From: Acestrorhynchus altus
Lineage: Eukaryota > Chordata > Actinopteri > Characiformes > Acestrorhynchidae
NCBI GenBank assembly: GCA_034509495.1
Contig: CM067509.1
Coordinates: 6,596,788-6,660,787 of the forward strand
Reading direction: 5' to 3'
DNA: 64,000 nucleotides
A model generated the notes under the pieces. It did no database searches. It had not been told where the DNA came from and saw only the letters and a list, made by a program, of their open reading frames with translations. A program made the translations under genes and the position numbers. Positions 1 to 12,509 of this stretch are shown here, one piece after another (the stretch's first letter is position 1; each line of letters begins with the position of its first letter).

Positions 1-195
1 CTTGAATTGATGTCACGTGGGACAGAGGCTCGTGGTGTCATTGAGAAGTTAATGAAGCAGAATGTACACTCCATTTACTTTTATTTTCTTTTCGTGATGA
101 GGAAGTGCTCGCTGCCATTCAGATCACCTGATAATTGTCCTTTCCTTATTGACCTACTCTCACTCTCTTATTCCCTCCCTTCGTTGCTTTTACAG

Positions 196-1623
196 ACACG
201 GTCCTGATGCTGAAAGGTTCTGTCCTGCGGTTCGGTTTCCTGGACTGTGCAGGCTGTCTGATCCAGAGTCCTTGTGAGGTGTGGCGAGACACAAATGCTC
301 CAGAGGATCCTGAGCGACCCCGAAGGCGCAGGCTCGTCAATTTCTCGCCCTGCTCCTCTCAGGAGGCCAGTGGTGATGGCCACCTGGCTGTGGTTTGCTC
401 CGAGCGCCAGGCCAAGGTGTTCCTCATGCCCTCGCAGGCCTGCCTGTATGTGCACAACATCACGGAGTCATCCTTTGTGCTGCGGGCAGATGTGGTCGGC
501 GTCTCCAACAGCGTGTGCCTGGCCTGCTTCTGCGCCAACGGACACATCATGATCCTCAGGTTCAAACTCATTGTTTTTTGCTGGCCAAGTGTTGCTACTC
601 ATTTATTGGACATCTAACAGTGCTGGATTCTTTTCTGCCTGAATGCTGATTGGGTCATTTTGTTGGGTGATTTCTGCTGTGAAGAGGCAGTTTTACAATA
701 TGAACAGCCAGGTTAAATGACCAGCCCTGTCCTGGGGTCATTTCGTGGGTCGTTAAACAGATTGGCAGTAAAATAGTCTAGAATTCCATATTTATCCAAC
801 ACTGTCTTTCCATTTAGCAAGAAAACATAAGAATGTGATCCCTTACTCTGTCTCTTTTCTTTGGGAGCATTGATCTTCCTAATCCTGTCCCGACTTCCGA
901 GAATAATACACAGACTCTGCTAATCCTGGTGTCATCCGTGGATGGAATCAATAAACTGGCACTGCCAATCAGGGAGTCAGCTCAGTACCACAGGCTATTG
1001 ATTAGTTATTCATTTAATCTGACCTTGATTGGGAGGGTGGGACTAGAATAATGGAATGGTTTCGGTTGATTTATCCAGTGGGACATTGTTATTTTCCCTT
1101 TATTGTCCTAAAGGCTGTGTGCGAATGTCCTTCTGTGTGTGTGTGTGTGTGTGTGTGTTACAGCCTGCCCAGTTTACGGCCCCTGTTGGACGTGCACTAC
1201 CTGCCACTGACAGACATGCGCATTGCTAGAACGTTCTGTTTCACTAATGGAGGGCAGGCCCTCTACCTGAGCTCACCCACGGAGATACAGCGCATCACCT
1301 ACAGCCAGGAGATGTGTGATAATCTGCAGGTGTGTAAAACGTCTGGGCTCATATGGTCATACACTGCTGTGGTCAAACCGACCATATAAGGAGCTTACCT
1401 TGGTGAGCACATATAGCTCACTGTTTGGTTTTTTTGGTGGAATAAAGCTATGTGTGCATTTGCACATCTGTGTCAGCAGTGAGTCCAGGAAACCACAGGA
1501 CACCACAGAGCAGCTGTTATGATGAGCTTACAGAAGAGCTTCTGTCTCTGACTTTATATCTACAAGGTGGAGTGGACACAGGGTTTTTAAACACCCATGC
1601 AGAGGATATAAACATTAATTGTA

Positions 1624-1689
<66 letters not shown>

Positions 1690-1782
1690 CGTGCAAGCAT
1701 CTACTGAAGTAAAATGTCAGGCTTGTCATGGGTGCTTTGAGCTCTGCTGAGCTGAGCCATGCCCTGCTGCAGCCTGCCAGCC

Positions 1783-1862
<80 letters not shown>

Positions 1863-2137
1863 GCTCTGTTCATCACACCTGCAGGGCAGATATTCATAGC
1901 CAGGTCTCTGGACACGGATTGGTCTTGTATTAGACTACAGATGAAGAAAAAAGGTCTCGACAAACCTCTGAAGTCTTTCTTCGACTAAACACCCAAATAA
2001 GACATAAATTCCTGGCCGAGTGACGGAGGAGAGGGAGGACCATACCACCCTCTAAGATGGAGAAAGAGAGAGAGAGATCACTCTGACTATCTTCTGATGA
2101 TAAGGTCAACACTGTGCCACTCTTAAAAAAGCTCATT

Positions 2138-2171
<34 letters not shown>

Positions 2172-3556
2172 TATATATTGACCGCAATCACTGACCGCTC
2201 CTCTGTTTCCACTGAACTAATGTGAATTTATGGATGTATAACAGGTTTGTGTCTTTAGACGTTGTGTTGTACGAGCCCCAGTTGTTTAACCCCAAGACTG
2301 ACAGCATCCCATATAGTGATAAACCAGTACTCATTCCTCCTACACACTTCCCACACTGTCACTGCGTAGTCCACTTCACAGGACGATCGGAACGCATCTA
2401 CAGTGTTCGTCCTGAATTTAAGGGGCCTGAAAGATACCACACTGCCATCTTTTGGAGAAATAAGTGAACTGGCATTGGTGCTTTCTGATTACTCCTGACT
2501 GTCTGATGAATTCACTAACTGATTGTCTGATCCATTGGTTGCAGGAGATGCTGGGGGAGCTTTTCACGCCCATAGAGACCCCCGAGGCACAGAACCGAGG
2601 CTTCCTGAAGGGCTTTTTTAGTGGGAACGCCCAGACATTTGACCGCGAGGAGCTCTGTGAGTGTTTCTTTCATTCGGCTCTGAGAGTTTTGTTTCTGTGA
2701 TATTTGTTTGTAATTCCGTTAAATATTATTCCTTCATTTTATGGTGTTCAAAGCCGGAAAATCCACTTTAAGAGCATCCAGTTCATTCACACAACCAATT
2801 AGTATTTCACCAACGTTCCCTGTGTGACCGACTGTTATCTGTAAATGTGCACTAAGAGAAAGTTCTGTGTGCAGTCGGTGAAGCAGCTGCAGGGAAGGCT
2901 TCTCGGAGCTTGGCCCAGCACATTCCAGGCCAGGCCAGCGTGGAGGGCATGCGGGTGGCGGCCGGTGGGGCGGTGGGTGAACTGGCCCGAGCCCGCATCG
3001 CCCTGGATGAGAGAGGACAGAGACTTGGCGAGCTGGAAGAGAGGACGGCCCTCATGATGGCCAGCGCAGAGACCTTTTCCAAACATGCTCACGAGGTGAG
3101 AGAAAAGCAATGATCTTAGGTGGGTTCTAGTGGGTTTTACACGTGTTACTGGGAACCAGTTGGAATTTCCAAATGGGCCCCATCATTGCACAGCCCAGCT
3201 TAATCTCACATGGGTCCCATATAGCAACTAAACACGCTGTGCATTTGCACATCTGTGTCAGCAATAAGTGCACCTTAAAGTAAACATATCATGTATAAAA
3301 CACCATTCAAAGGTGAAGTGTGTTGCACTTTGATGACTTCTGAACATCAGAGGACATCAATTCCAATCTGTTCCAGTTTGGTGATTTAATGACCAGTTTA
3401 AGTGGGCGTGTCTGAGCAGCCAGTCCAGTCCCAGATTCCCATCGTCCAGCACTGACTCTGTGGCCTACTGAGCTGACCTTTTCTTCATGCTTGTTTTCCC
3501 ATGTTCTTCCACAGCTGATGCTGAAATGTAAGGACAAGAAGTGGTATCAGTTTTAA
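196..3556 (+). CDS. stxbp5l: Tomosyn (syntaxin-binding protein 5-like), 3' part of gene
   Basis: Tomosyns bind syntaxin and SNAP-25 and restrain vesicle priming and exocytosis. Five terminal coding exons are visible: 196-559, 1164-1329, 2545-2656, 2875-3095 and 3515-3556 (stop TAA). All have AG/GT borders and phases that join in frame. The first two encode the end of the WD40 beta-propeller (motifs CLYVHNIT, CLACFCANGHIM, LPLTDMRIARTFC). Exons 3-4 give the linker (LGELFTP, DREELFGE, ASRSLAQHIPG). Exons 4-5 carry the C-terminal R-SNARE coil (VGELARARIALDERGQRL, with the zero-layer Arg in LDERG) and the family-typical end KDKKWYQF. The 5' part lies outside the window. Whether it is stxbp5 or stxbp5l is not certain; I favour stxbp5l because human STXBP5L is on 3q13 with NEPRO and GTPBP8, which also occur here. 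The second exon's acceptor directly follows a GT repeat. Confidence 0.9.
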
Positions 3557-4855
3557 GAGGGCTCTGGACGAAGGCTAATTCTGCCCTCCAGCCACAAGGA
3601 GGCACTACTCTGGGACATGGACCTTCAGAGAGGTTAATGGAGGTTAACGGAGGGACAGAAGGCTGCTCCACCTCTGTCTGGGACACGTGTACAGGACTAT
3701 GTCTCAATCGAACCGGCTCCATGGACGGAGGACAGAAAACGATGGGGACAGAAAACGACGGGGACAGAAAACGATACTGTTAGTGTTGAGGAGTGGGTTG
3801 ATGAGCGGGTTGTTGGGGAAGGGGGACGGGTTGGAGGGCTCCTTCCCCTTTTCCTACATTGTGATTAGACCATCTTTGTTCATGTACAGGGGTTGAGGGT
3901 CTTCTCGCAGGAGGTGAATCGGCTCTTGCTGTGTAGATACTCTGAGCGTTACGAAACCAACAAGACTGCATGAAACAAAAATGGATGACCTATAAAAACA
4001 TAAAACTGCCATATTCAAAAAGCAGCATGTTACTTTAAAACGAAAAGGGAAAAAAGAATAACATAATTTTATTTAATAATATAAGCCAATACCAGAAACT
4101 TATGACAAAAAACTTTATATTTTTTGAAATAGCGATAAAATATAAATAAAAAACACAAGCTGTATACCTGCATTGCTATAAGGCCAAAATATTCTTTTAT
4201 TTATTTACTTATCGAGTTATCGGATTAATTACGCCATACTTTTTTGTTGGAATAATGTATTATTTTGAAACACACCACTCTGTCTTCACGCCAGTACTTG
4301 TACACCCTTGTATTCTGATCGCAAATCTCGAAAGAGTCGGAAACTGGTCTTGTTCGCAAGAAAACACGAATTTAAAAAAAAAAACAAAAAAAACGCGCTA
4401 CTTCACGCAAAAATGAAGAAATAAACGACCCAGTGTTTACAATAGAAGACAAATAGCTGCTGACATGAAAAACTCCTCCCTCGGATAACAGCTTTTCCAC
4501 CAAAACAATCGATCGAGTTACTTCACCCGGTCCTAGATACGTACGACGTAAATAAAAAAATGAACAAACACGTGGTTTTAGACGTATAAGCGAGACGTGA
4601 ACTGTATTCGGCAACATGTGCCATGAGTGTACGTCTATGTGGTCTTACTTGGGTTGTGTTTCTATTCATGAAGCCAGTGTTATAATAATACATGTGCCAT
4701 ATTCTAGGTGGGTGAAGTATCTTTCCTGTAAACTAGCGATGAACTTCTTATGCTGTCTGTGGTTGATATTTTCGAGCTGTTACCTGTAGATGAAAACTTA
4801 CCTGACTCGGGGCGGGGTTAGCCTGATCATTCGTGTCCGTTACAGTTACGGTTAA

Positions 4856-4861
4856 AATAAA
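4856..4861 (+). terminator. Possible poly(A) signal AATAAA for the tomosyn gene
   Basis: An AATAAA hexamer lies 1.3 kb after the stop in AT-rich DNA that looks like 3' UTR, and a U/GU-rich stretch follows. Other hexamers occur nearby, so the choice is tentative. Confidence 0.3.
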
Positions 4862-6339
4862 CTTTCTTTTTCTTTTTCACCAATAACTCTCTCTCTCGTC
4901 TGGTTGCGTTGTTTCATTTTCTGGACTTTTCTGCTGCCTTGGGCCACGTCTGGTGCGTCGCGGTGTACCTCACTGGGGACAACGTACGGAGAAACCTCTG
5001 CCAAATCCGCGAAGCTTGAACGAGTCTATCAGTAACACGTAGAATGAGTTTGAAGTTTACATCACATCAGATGATTGTTCACTTGTGTCTTCTGGTTGTT
5101 CTTCGAAAACGTGTGTGGGGAGGCGGAGTCTGGGACGTGACGTGAATATTCATGTCCTTCGAGTGTTGTCGTTTGACCTAAATGTACGTGTACGGAGTGT
5201 TTGGAGTGAACAGATAGCCTTGCGCTTAGCGTTACGTACATGTGAGCGGAATTGATTTTTTTCCGAACTGTATTTTTTAAGTGTGAAATCAAGTTTGGTT
5301 TGGTTTTTTATCTCCGACGTGTCGTGCTGTAAGACAACATGTCCCATAATTCCCAACACAGCTCAGTTACGCCACTTCTGTTGCACTTTGTATATAAACA
5401 CACTGAAGGGCCTACACATTACTGTATATGCTGTCAAAATAAAGAAAAAATGCCATTTCTGCGCTGTTTCCACACGAATTTAAGAGGCGGCTCGGCCGAA
5501 AACAAGTTAGCACGGCTAACAACCGCTGAAAAACAGCAGGGCATGAACGCTAGCTGTTAGGCCGGCTGGCCAATAGCTAGCATTGTTGATTGTTGTTGAT
5601 TTAATACATTTCTCATGACAACAAAAATAAAGCATTCAACAAAAAACATATTTGAAAAAAAAGCTGTTCTATGCTGTTTTCAAATTAATGCTCAAGCTAC
5701 ACGCTAACATGCTGGTCGCTACACAGTGTGGCGATTCGGTTCTAATAAAAGGCCAAACGAGTGGAGAAAACGAATCGTTTCTGTACACAGATTCTGGACA
5801 ATAGAATAAAGAATAAACGACTGTCACAAAAACATGTCAAAACAGCTGGTTGGTTTGTTTTTGTGTCTCAGGAAACTGACAAAATGACAAACATCATATG
5901 ACGTCAATCTCCTTGTCCAATGTCCATTAAATATTGCTCATGATTTGGGACAGTTACGTGATGCACTTTCAGTGGATTCGCGAGATTCAGCCAAAACTCT
6001 GCGGTGAAATCAGTTTTAAAACGGCTGGACATTTCCAGTTTCTCCATCCAACCCAAAACAAATGACTGTGGACGCGAGAGGGAGCCCACAAGCGAGTCCT
6101 CAGTGAATGGAGGCAAAAGGAGCTAAATGAATATAAAGTTGAAATAGTGACCAACTCCTTTTGTTAAAAAAGGGAAGAAATCATAGCTGAATGTTTCCTT
6201 TTTTCCACAGTAAATACGTTTTGAGCAATAGTGATGTTAGTATTACTGATTGGTTGACGGGAGTTACCAGTACATTTGGTGGGAACTATGGACAACAGTT
6301 ATTGTCCTTTTTGCGACATAGGGTCAGTCTGCAGACCTG

Positions 6340-6800
6340 CACTCTCAGATTCTCACTGTCAGACCCTCATTGTCAGACCCTCACCATCAGACCCTCACCG
6401 TCAGACCCTTACCATTAGACCCTCAATGTCTTCCACTCACCATCAGACACTCATCATCAGACCCTCACAATCAGACCCTCACTGTCATAGCTTCACTATA
6501 AGATGCTCACCATAAGATCCTCTCCGTCTGACCCTCACTGTAAGACCCCTCACTGTCAGACCCCTCACTGTCAGACCCTCACTGTCAGACCCTCACTGTC
6601 AGACCCTCACCGTCAGACCCTCACTGTCAGACCCCTCACTGTCAGCCTGTGAATGTCAGATCCTCACTGTCAGACCCTCACTGTCAGACCCTCACCGTCA
6701 GACCCTCATTGCCAGAGCCTCACTGTCAGCTCGTGAATGTCAGACCCCAACTGTCAGCCCCTCACTATCAGCCCCTCACAATCAGACCCTCACTGTCAGC
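6340..6800. repeat. 15-bp minisatellite (CCTCACTGTCAGACC)n
   Basis: Roughly 30 copies of a 15-bp unit with consensus CCTCACTGTCAGACC. Some units are 1 bp longer (extra C) or carry point changes (CACCGTCAG, CATTGTCAG, CAGCCC). The array is more regular in its centre (about 6535-6720) and degenerate at both ends. Confidence 0.9.
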
Positions 6801-7324
6801 CCAGAATTACTATGTAACAGGTTCACTTTGATACCTAAAAATATCATTGTAATTCTATCGGGCAGGAAATTTTCCCTGCAATTCTGAAATTAACCCCTAG
6901 AGGCAAACTTCTGTCAAATTGATAGCGTGGGTCTGACACTGAGGGCGCTGACAGCTCAGTACTGCAACCCTGCAGCTGGATCCCACTGATTTCTGCTGCT
7001 TCCAAGAAATTCATTCGTCTGCTCACGGCTGCGACTCACACTCGCTGACATCATTATTACAAACAAGGCACCTTTACAAGTCATATTACTCTGCGTTGCT
7101 GCAACACACTAATCCTAAACGACAGAGACTATATACTAATCTGAACAGTGCGGGTTCGGCAGGTTAGTGCGGGTTATTAACAGGTATTGGTGAATTGTTG
7201 GTGAATATGTATTTACTTTGACCGTTTTATCTGTTACGTTCTACGTACCAAAAAACGAGTATTAGTGATACGTACGTAATTGCGACACAGCCTATATTGA
7301 CTCTTTCCTTCTGGATTCGTTCGT

Positions 7325-7341
7325 GAGCGCCCTCTAGTACC
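7325..7341 (-). promoter_or_regulatory. CTCF-like motif (CTAGAGGGCGCT on - strand)
   Basis: The minus strand reads GGTACTAGAGGGCGCTC, matching the central CTAGAGGGCGC form of the vertebrate CTCF consensus. Motif match only. Confidence 0.4.
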
Positions 7342-8389
7342 AGAGTAACCTCAAAAACATTATCAAGTGGAAGTTCTCATACAAACTTTCACGAAAGTAC
7401 CACAATGTAAATCTGGCCTACGGTTAGACTGTCCCTTTGAATTGGTTCGCTTCGTTTTCATGTCGCTGCAGTTGTAGTTCTAACAGCTCTAAACGATACA
7501 AAGTGAACAGCCACGAGATTCAAACTAACACAGCTCCAAGGCCGGGCTAGTCGATGTTCCGAGGCCAAGAGAATGTGCAAGCGTCTGTTATCCAGTCCCA
7601 TCCGTCTTAGTTCTTCGTGTCTGTCGTCACATTTTGTTTCAGCAGCAGAAAAAAATTACAGGGTGTTTTGTTTCTATGTTCTGAGCTTTTATACTGAAAT
7701 GTACAGTTGATCCTGCGGAGACTGGGGGTGAAATGTCATAGCCTATAAATGAAATGACTGACTAATGTGATTTGGATATTCCTCTGTAAATGTCGTACCT
7801 GTTGAACGATGGTACCCTGTCTAACATCCTGAATAGAGTCCTGTAGTCCCCCCACCTTTAACCCCCACCCCCCCTCCCAAACTCTGAGCCGCTGGACTCT
7901 TCAGAGAAGGCAGCAACGTCGGTCTTGTTTAAATGGATACTACCACCTTTTGTTCTTATCGATATTACAGTAGTGTTATAGAGATTACTGGAAATAAAAG
8001 ATCATTAAACATATGTTGATGCTAAACAAATTGAAATAAACATTGATTGATGTACACGCGATACTGCGACTGATTTGTTTCCTGGATTGCTTGTGTCTCA
8101 TTCTTAATCTTTATCTCTTTAATGAAGGTTTTTGCGCACTTACAGCAACGACCTGCTTATCATCAGTAATCAACGTTAATTCTCTTCAGCACTGAACCTG
8201 AACAGTACAGTAATGCAGTTCATTCCTGCAGAAACCCTTTCGATTAGTCCTAAATCAGACAGTCATTAGTGGGGACGGAGGACACAAGTTGAGAACCGGG
8301 GGTGTGTGTGGTGGGACGCAGCGAAGGCCAAGCCCTTCCATTGTGCAAGTTGAGAACAAGGGGTGGGGGGTTAATTGGTGGAGGTAATT

Positions 8390-8550
8390 TGCTGGATATT
8401 GATGGGGATGCGTCACCTCTGTCCATTCTAATTCTGCACCAAGGAATCCAATGGGGGTACATTTCAATAATAAGTGGATATTGGTGGGGACACATCAATG
8501 TCCATTCTAATTCTATGTCCAGGAATCAAATGGGGGGGAAATTTCAACAG
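8390..8550. repeat. Imperfect two-copy tandem duplication of about 80 bp
   Basis: Two adjacent segments share GGATATTG(A/G)TGGGGA, TGTCCATTCTAATTCT and AGGAATC(C/A)AATGGGGG in the same order, so this is a diverged tandem duplication upstream of poglut2. Confidence 0.6.
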
Positions 8551-8590
8551 TGACTTTTTCACTTAGAGAGAGAAGCAGAGGTGCGGATCT

Positions 8591-8600
8591 CCTTATATGG
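8591..8600 (+). promoter_or_regulatory. CArG box (CCTTATATGG) in the poglut2 promoter
   Basis: CCTTATATGG is an exact CC(A/T)6GG serum-response-factor consensus. It lies 143 bp before the poglut2 ATG and is followed by a GC-box-like CTCCGCCC and TGACGAC. The AT core could also act as a TATA-like element. Occupancy is not shown by sequence. Confidence 0.5.
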
Positions 8601-8742
8601 CCATGGCTCCGCCCACACCGTGACGACACGAGTCTGTTCCCCGTGGACAACAAAAGCGGAGTCTGTGATGGGCAGGGTTAGAGCCGGGGGCCCCGACGGG
8701 CTCTGCAGTGTCCCCTGTCCCCGTCCCTGTGTGTAGGACAGC

Positions 8743-11700
8743 ATGCTGACCGCGCTGCTCCTGTGGCTGTGCTCCTCGGCGGTTGGGGGTGCCGGAGGCC
8801 CCGCTCCCAGCGCCGCGCGCAGCTCAGTGTGGGGTCCGGGGCTGGAGGCGGCCGCCGCGCTGCCTGCGCGCTTCTTCTTCATCCAGGCTGCGGACAAAAC
8901 CGGGCTCAAGTAAGTGTCCGCTCTCGCTGAGCCGCGGGGGACGGCCCGGCGCCGGTCCGGCCCGGAGAGCGGCGCGCTTCCGCTCCGTGCTGGAACTCTC
9001 CCGTCCACCTTAAACGCCGCGCTTTCCGCGGACCGGCGCGCGCCGCGCGGAGCGGCCGAACCTCCCGTTTTAAGGTGGACCGGAGAGTTCCAGCCAGCGG
9101 CCGGATCAACTCCCTTTAACACAACTGTGACTGCATTAAACACACACTGCGTTGGACAGTTTATCGATGGGTGGACTTTTGCAGCTTTAATAACACTTCA
9201 AAAGTCTTATCTCCATGTTTAATCATCTAGGACAAACTTTCAGGGGTCGGGTCTCAGTAACAGGACCGCTTGTGTGTCTCGTTTTTACACAGTTCACATA
9301 AACAATAACAATAATAATAATAATAACAGTAGTAAAAGTGTTCATTTACAAATACATTACAAGGATAATCAACAATTTCATCTAAAGAAGCCCTGGCCAA
9401 CTGTTAAACATGGGTTACGTTGCAGCCAGTGGCACACAGATCATTTTACTGGTAAAGGGAAGAATAAATTCAGTTAAAGAGGAAGTCATGTCCTGCCAGT
9501 TCAGGGAATCAAACCGGCAACCTTACAGTTGCACTGTTGGTTCCCAAACCACTAAGCCATGCTTTTTAAGCCCCATGACCAGCGTCCCTGTTTTAGTTAA
9601 CCAGCATGACCAGCTAGACCCATTTAATGCTGTTTGACCAGCATGGTGGTGATGGTTATGCTGGACATCTGGCTTGGTCTTCCAGGTTATCACCAGGCTA
9701 AACAGCATGTAAGAAAACCAAACGCAGTGTGACCATGCTGGACAAAAGCTGCGAGGTGTCCAGCTAGGTGACCAGTATAGGGTGTGTTTTCACCTGGATG
9801 ATCAGGTTTTCCAACACATTGACCAACAAATACCAATTTAGACCAGCGACAGCTGGTCTTGATCGAGATCTTAACAGGGATTCAGAGCTGTATAATACGG
9901 ATCTACGAGGATGCAGTCCATTCTACAAATCTTTATTTACTGAAATCGGCCGATAGTTGAGCGGTCACTCCGTAATATTACAGTCTGCTAGACCATCTCA
10001 GGCTTGTTGATCAGCTTCACTCTGACCTTCTCCACGGTCTTCAGCTTCACGTCCTCACCAGGAGAGAACACGTTTGAGGTGAAGATCACTTCCCTGTCCG
10101 AACCCTTCTCCAGGATATGGGTGCAGGTCTTGGATCGTCGGGATGGGTCCTTCCTGGTGCGGTATCGGATGTACGCCAGCTACAGTGACCTGAACATCCA
10201 GGTCCTACTGAACAACAAACACGTGGCCAAATCTCCGTACGTCCTTAAAGGTGAGGGTCCCCTTTTTCAAGCGGTCAGTCATGATTAGTGTTTACACTTT
10301 TAAACCTGGTGTATGTAAATGAGCTTCCGGTTTTCCATATTGGCCCTTCAATTGGAAAATGGGTGTTGTGCAGATGACCGTACAGGTCAGGAAGACATAT
10401 AGAATGTGTGCTGATGGACTCTCTTGTTCCCGTGTCACCCCCCCACCACCAGGTCCAGTTTACCATGAGTCATGTTACTGCCCAGAGTCCAGTGGTGCAT
10501 TATGGGAGGAGCACATGCATTGCCCCTCGTCCTTCCCTCAGATCCAGCGTGATCTGTCCTTCTTCCCCAGAGTGGACCCGGAGCGCAACGCCTTCGAGAT
10601 CCCCCAGCGCTTCGGCCAGAGGCAGAGCCTGTGCCACTACACCATCAAGAACAACCAGGTAGAACCAGGGATTCTCCTCCTCACATCACGTAGAGCTCAA
10701 GGGTCTTAGCACACCTGAGCTCTGCACTGGAAAGACCCACACATCTAGTACATTGTCCTTTTGATTAGGTTGTGTCTGTGTGCAGGTCTTCATCAAAACA
10801 CACGGAGAACATGTGGGCTTCAGGATCTTCATGGACGCCTTCCTTCTCTCTCTCGCACGCAAAGTGAGTGATGGTTCATCGCCTCAGCAGGAGGACGGGG
10901 GAGACATATGTGGCCTCTTGTCCCATTCTTCCACCTAGGTGTCTTCTGGTGTCTCGCCTGTGCTGACAGACATGGGGCCATATCCATTTCTGTCAGCAGG
11001 GGGCAGCATCACACTGTGACTCTGTACAGCACACTGTAGTGTTGTAAATCACAGCAAGGCTGAGTTCTATTAAAGGATAAAGTACACAAAGATGGTTCTG
11101 TGTGGTACCACGTGTTCTGTAACTTTACTCCACCACACAGAACCCTTTTTAAAGGTGTGGTTAAGTGTTAATTTCATTATTCATTCAGGAACATAATTGG
11201 AGTAGACTCACGGTACACATAAAGGGAGAGCGTCCACATGGTTCTGTAACCTTTACTGTCAAATCACTGAACAACCTCAATTTCATTCTCTTGGTTAGGT
11301 TAGGCTTCCAGATGTTGAGTTCTTTGTGAATTTGGGGGACTGGCCCCTGGAGAAGAGCCGGATGCCTGAGAATCTTCACCCCATCTTCTCCTGGTGTGGG
11401 TCCAATGAAACTCGGGACATCGTTATGCCAACGTACGACCTCACAGAGTCTGTACTGGAGACTATGGGCAGGTATGGAGATCATCATACCAAAATACAGC
11501 TGATTCCATAGAACCTGAGGAGGTGGAGTACTTTTTTTTTTTTCTACAGGGCGTCTGAAAATTCACGTGAGATAAGAAATCTGACTGAGATGGTCATAGC
11601 ACCTGTTCCGGAATCAGAACCGTGTTTATACGGAACTCAAATCACCCAGAACCTCCGGGAAAGATTAGTTTACCCCACCTCTTCAGTTACGCTGTAACTT

Positions 11701-12446
11701 GCGCTCCCCGAACGGGACTGTAATATGTAAAAAGGTGCCAAGGTTCCACTCAGAGAAGACGTGCTGGTTCTCTGTTTGTGCTCCTACAGAGTGAGTTTGG
11801 ATATGATGTCTGTTCAAGGGAACACTGGTCCTCCGTGGGCTGAGAAGAACAGTACGGGCTTCTGGAGGGGCCGGGACAGCAGGAAAGAGCGCCTGGAGAT
11901 GGTGAAGCTGGCACGGGACAACCCCTCCCTGCTGGACGCAGCCTTCACAAACTTCTTCTTCTTTAAACACGATGAGAGCCTCTACGGGCCGATCGTCAAG
12001 CACGTGTCCTTCTTTGACTTCTTCAAGGTGAGGAGATGGTTTAGATGAATGGATGTTGGATTGATGGGTTGGATGGTTGAAGGACATCTATATGGATCGT
12101 TGGGGTGGGTGGGCTGACGGAGGGAGACGGACGGGTGGGTGTGTTGACTGAAGAAGTGTCTCTCATTCAGCAGATCTTTGATTTCTCTTCACGCTCTCTC
12201 AGCTTTAGTCTGACTCCCTGTTATTTGGCGTTTGTCAGTATAAGTACCAGATAAACATGGACGGGACCGTCGCGGCGTATCGACTGCCCTACCTGCTGGC
12301 CGGGGACAGCGTGGTGCTGAAGCAGGACTCCATCTACTATGAGCATTTCTACAGCGAGCTCCAGCCCTGGGTCCACTACATCCCCTTTAAAGCAGACCTC
12401 AGTGACCTGCTGGAGAAGATCCAATGGGCCAAAGACCATGATGAAG

Positions 12447-12509
<63 letters not shown>

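Larger units (their letters stand above)
3557..8742. other. Intergenic region between the tomosyn gene and poglut2
   Basis: About 5.2 kb with no recognisable coding exon. The first 1-2 kb is probably the tomosyn 3' UTR (AT-rich, several AATAAA). It also holds a 15-bp minisatellite at 6340-6800, a CTCF-like motif at 7325-7341 and a short imperfect duplication at 8390-8550. The poglut2 promoter occupies the last 150 bp. Short open frames here show no family resemblance. Confidence 0.6.

Noticed and set aside
6276..6831. Plus-strand open frames with SDPHCQTLTVRP repeats
   Set aside because: They are translations of the 15-bp minisatellite (15 is a multiple of 3, so frames stay open); no start context or family match.
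8559..9143. 194-codon antisense open frame over poglut2 exon 1
   Set aside because: Explained by high GC content, which lacks stop codons; no family resemblance and antisense to a certain exon.
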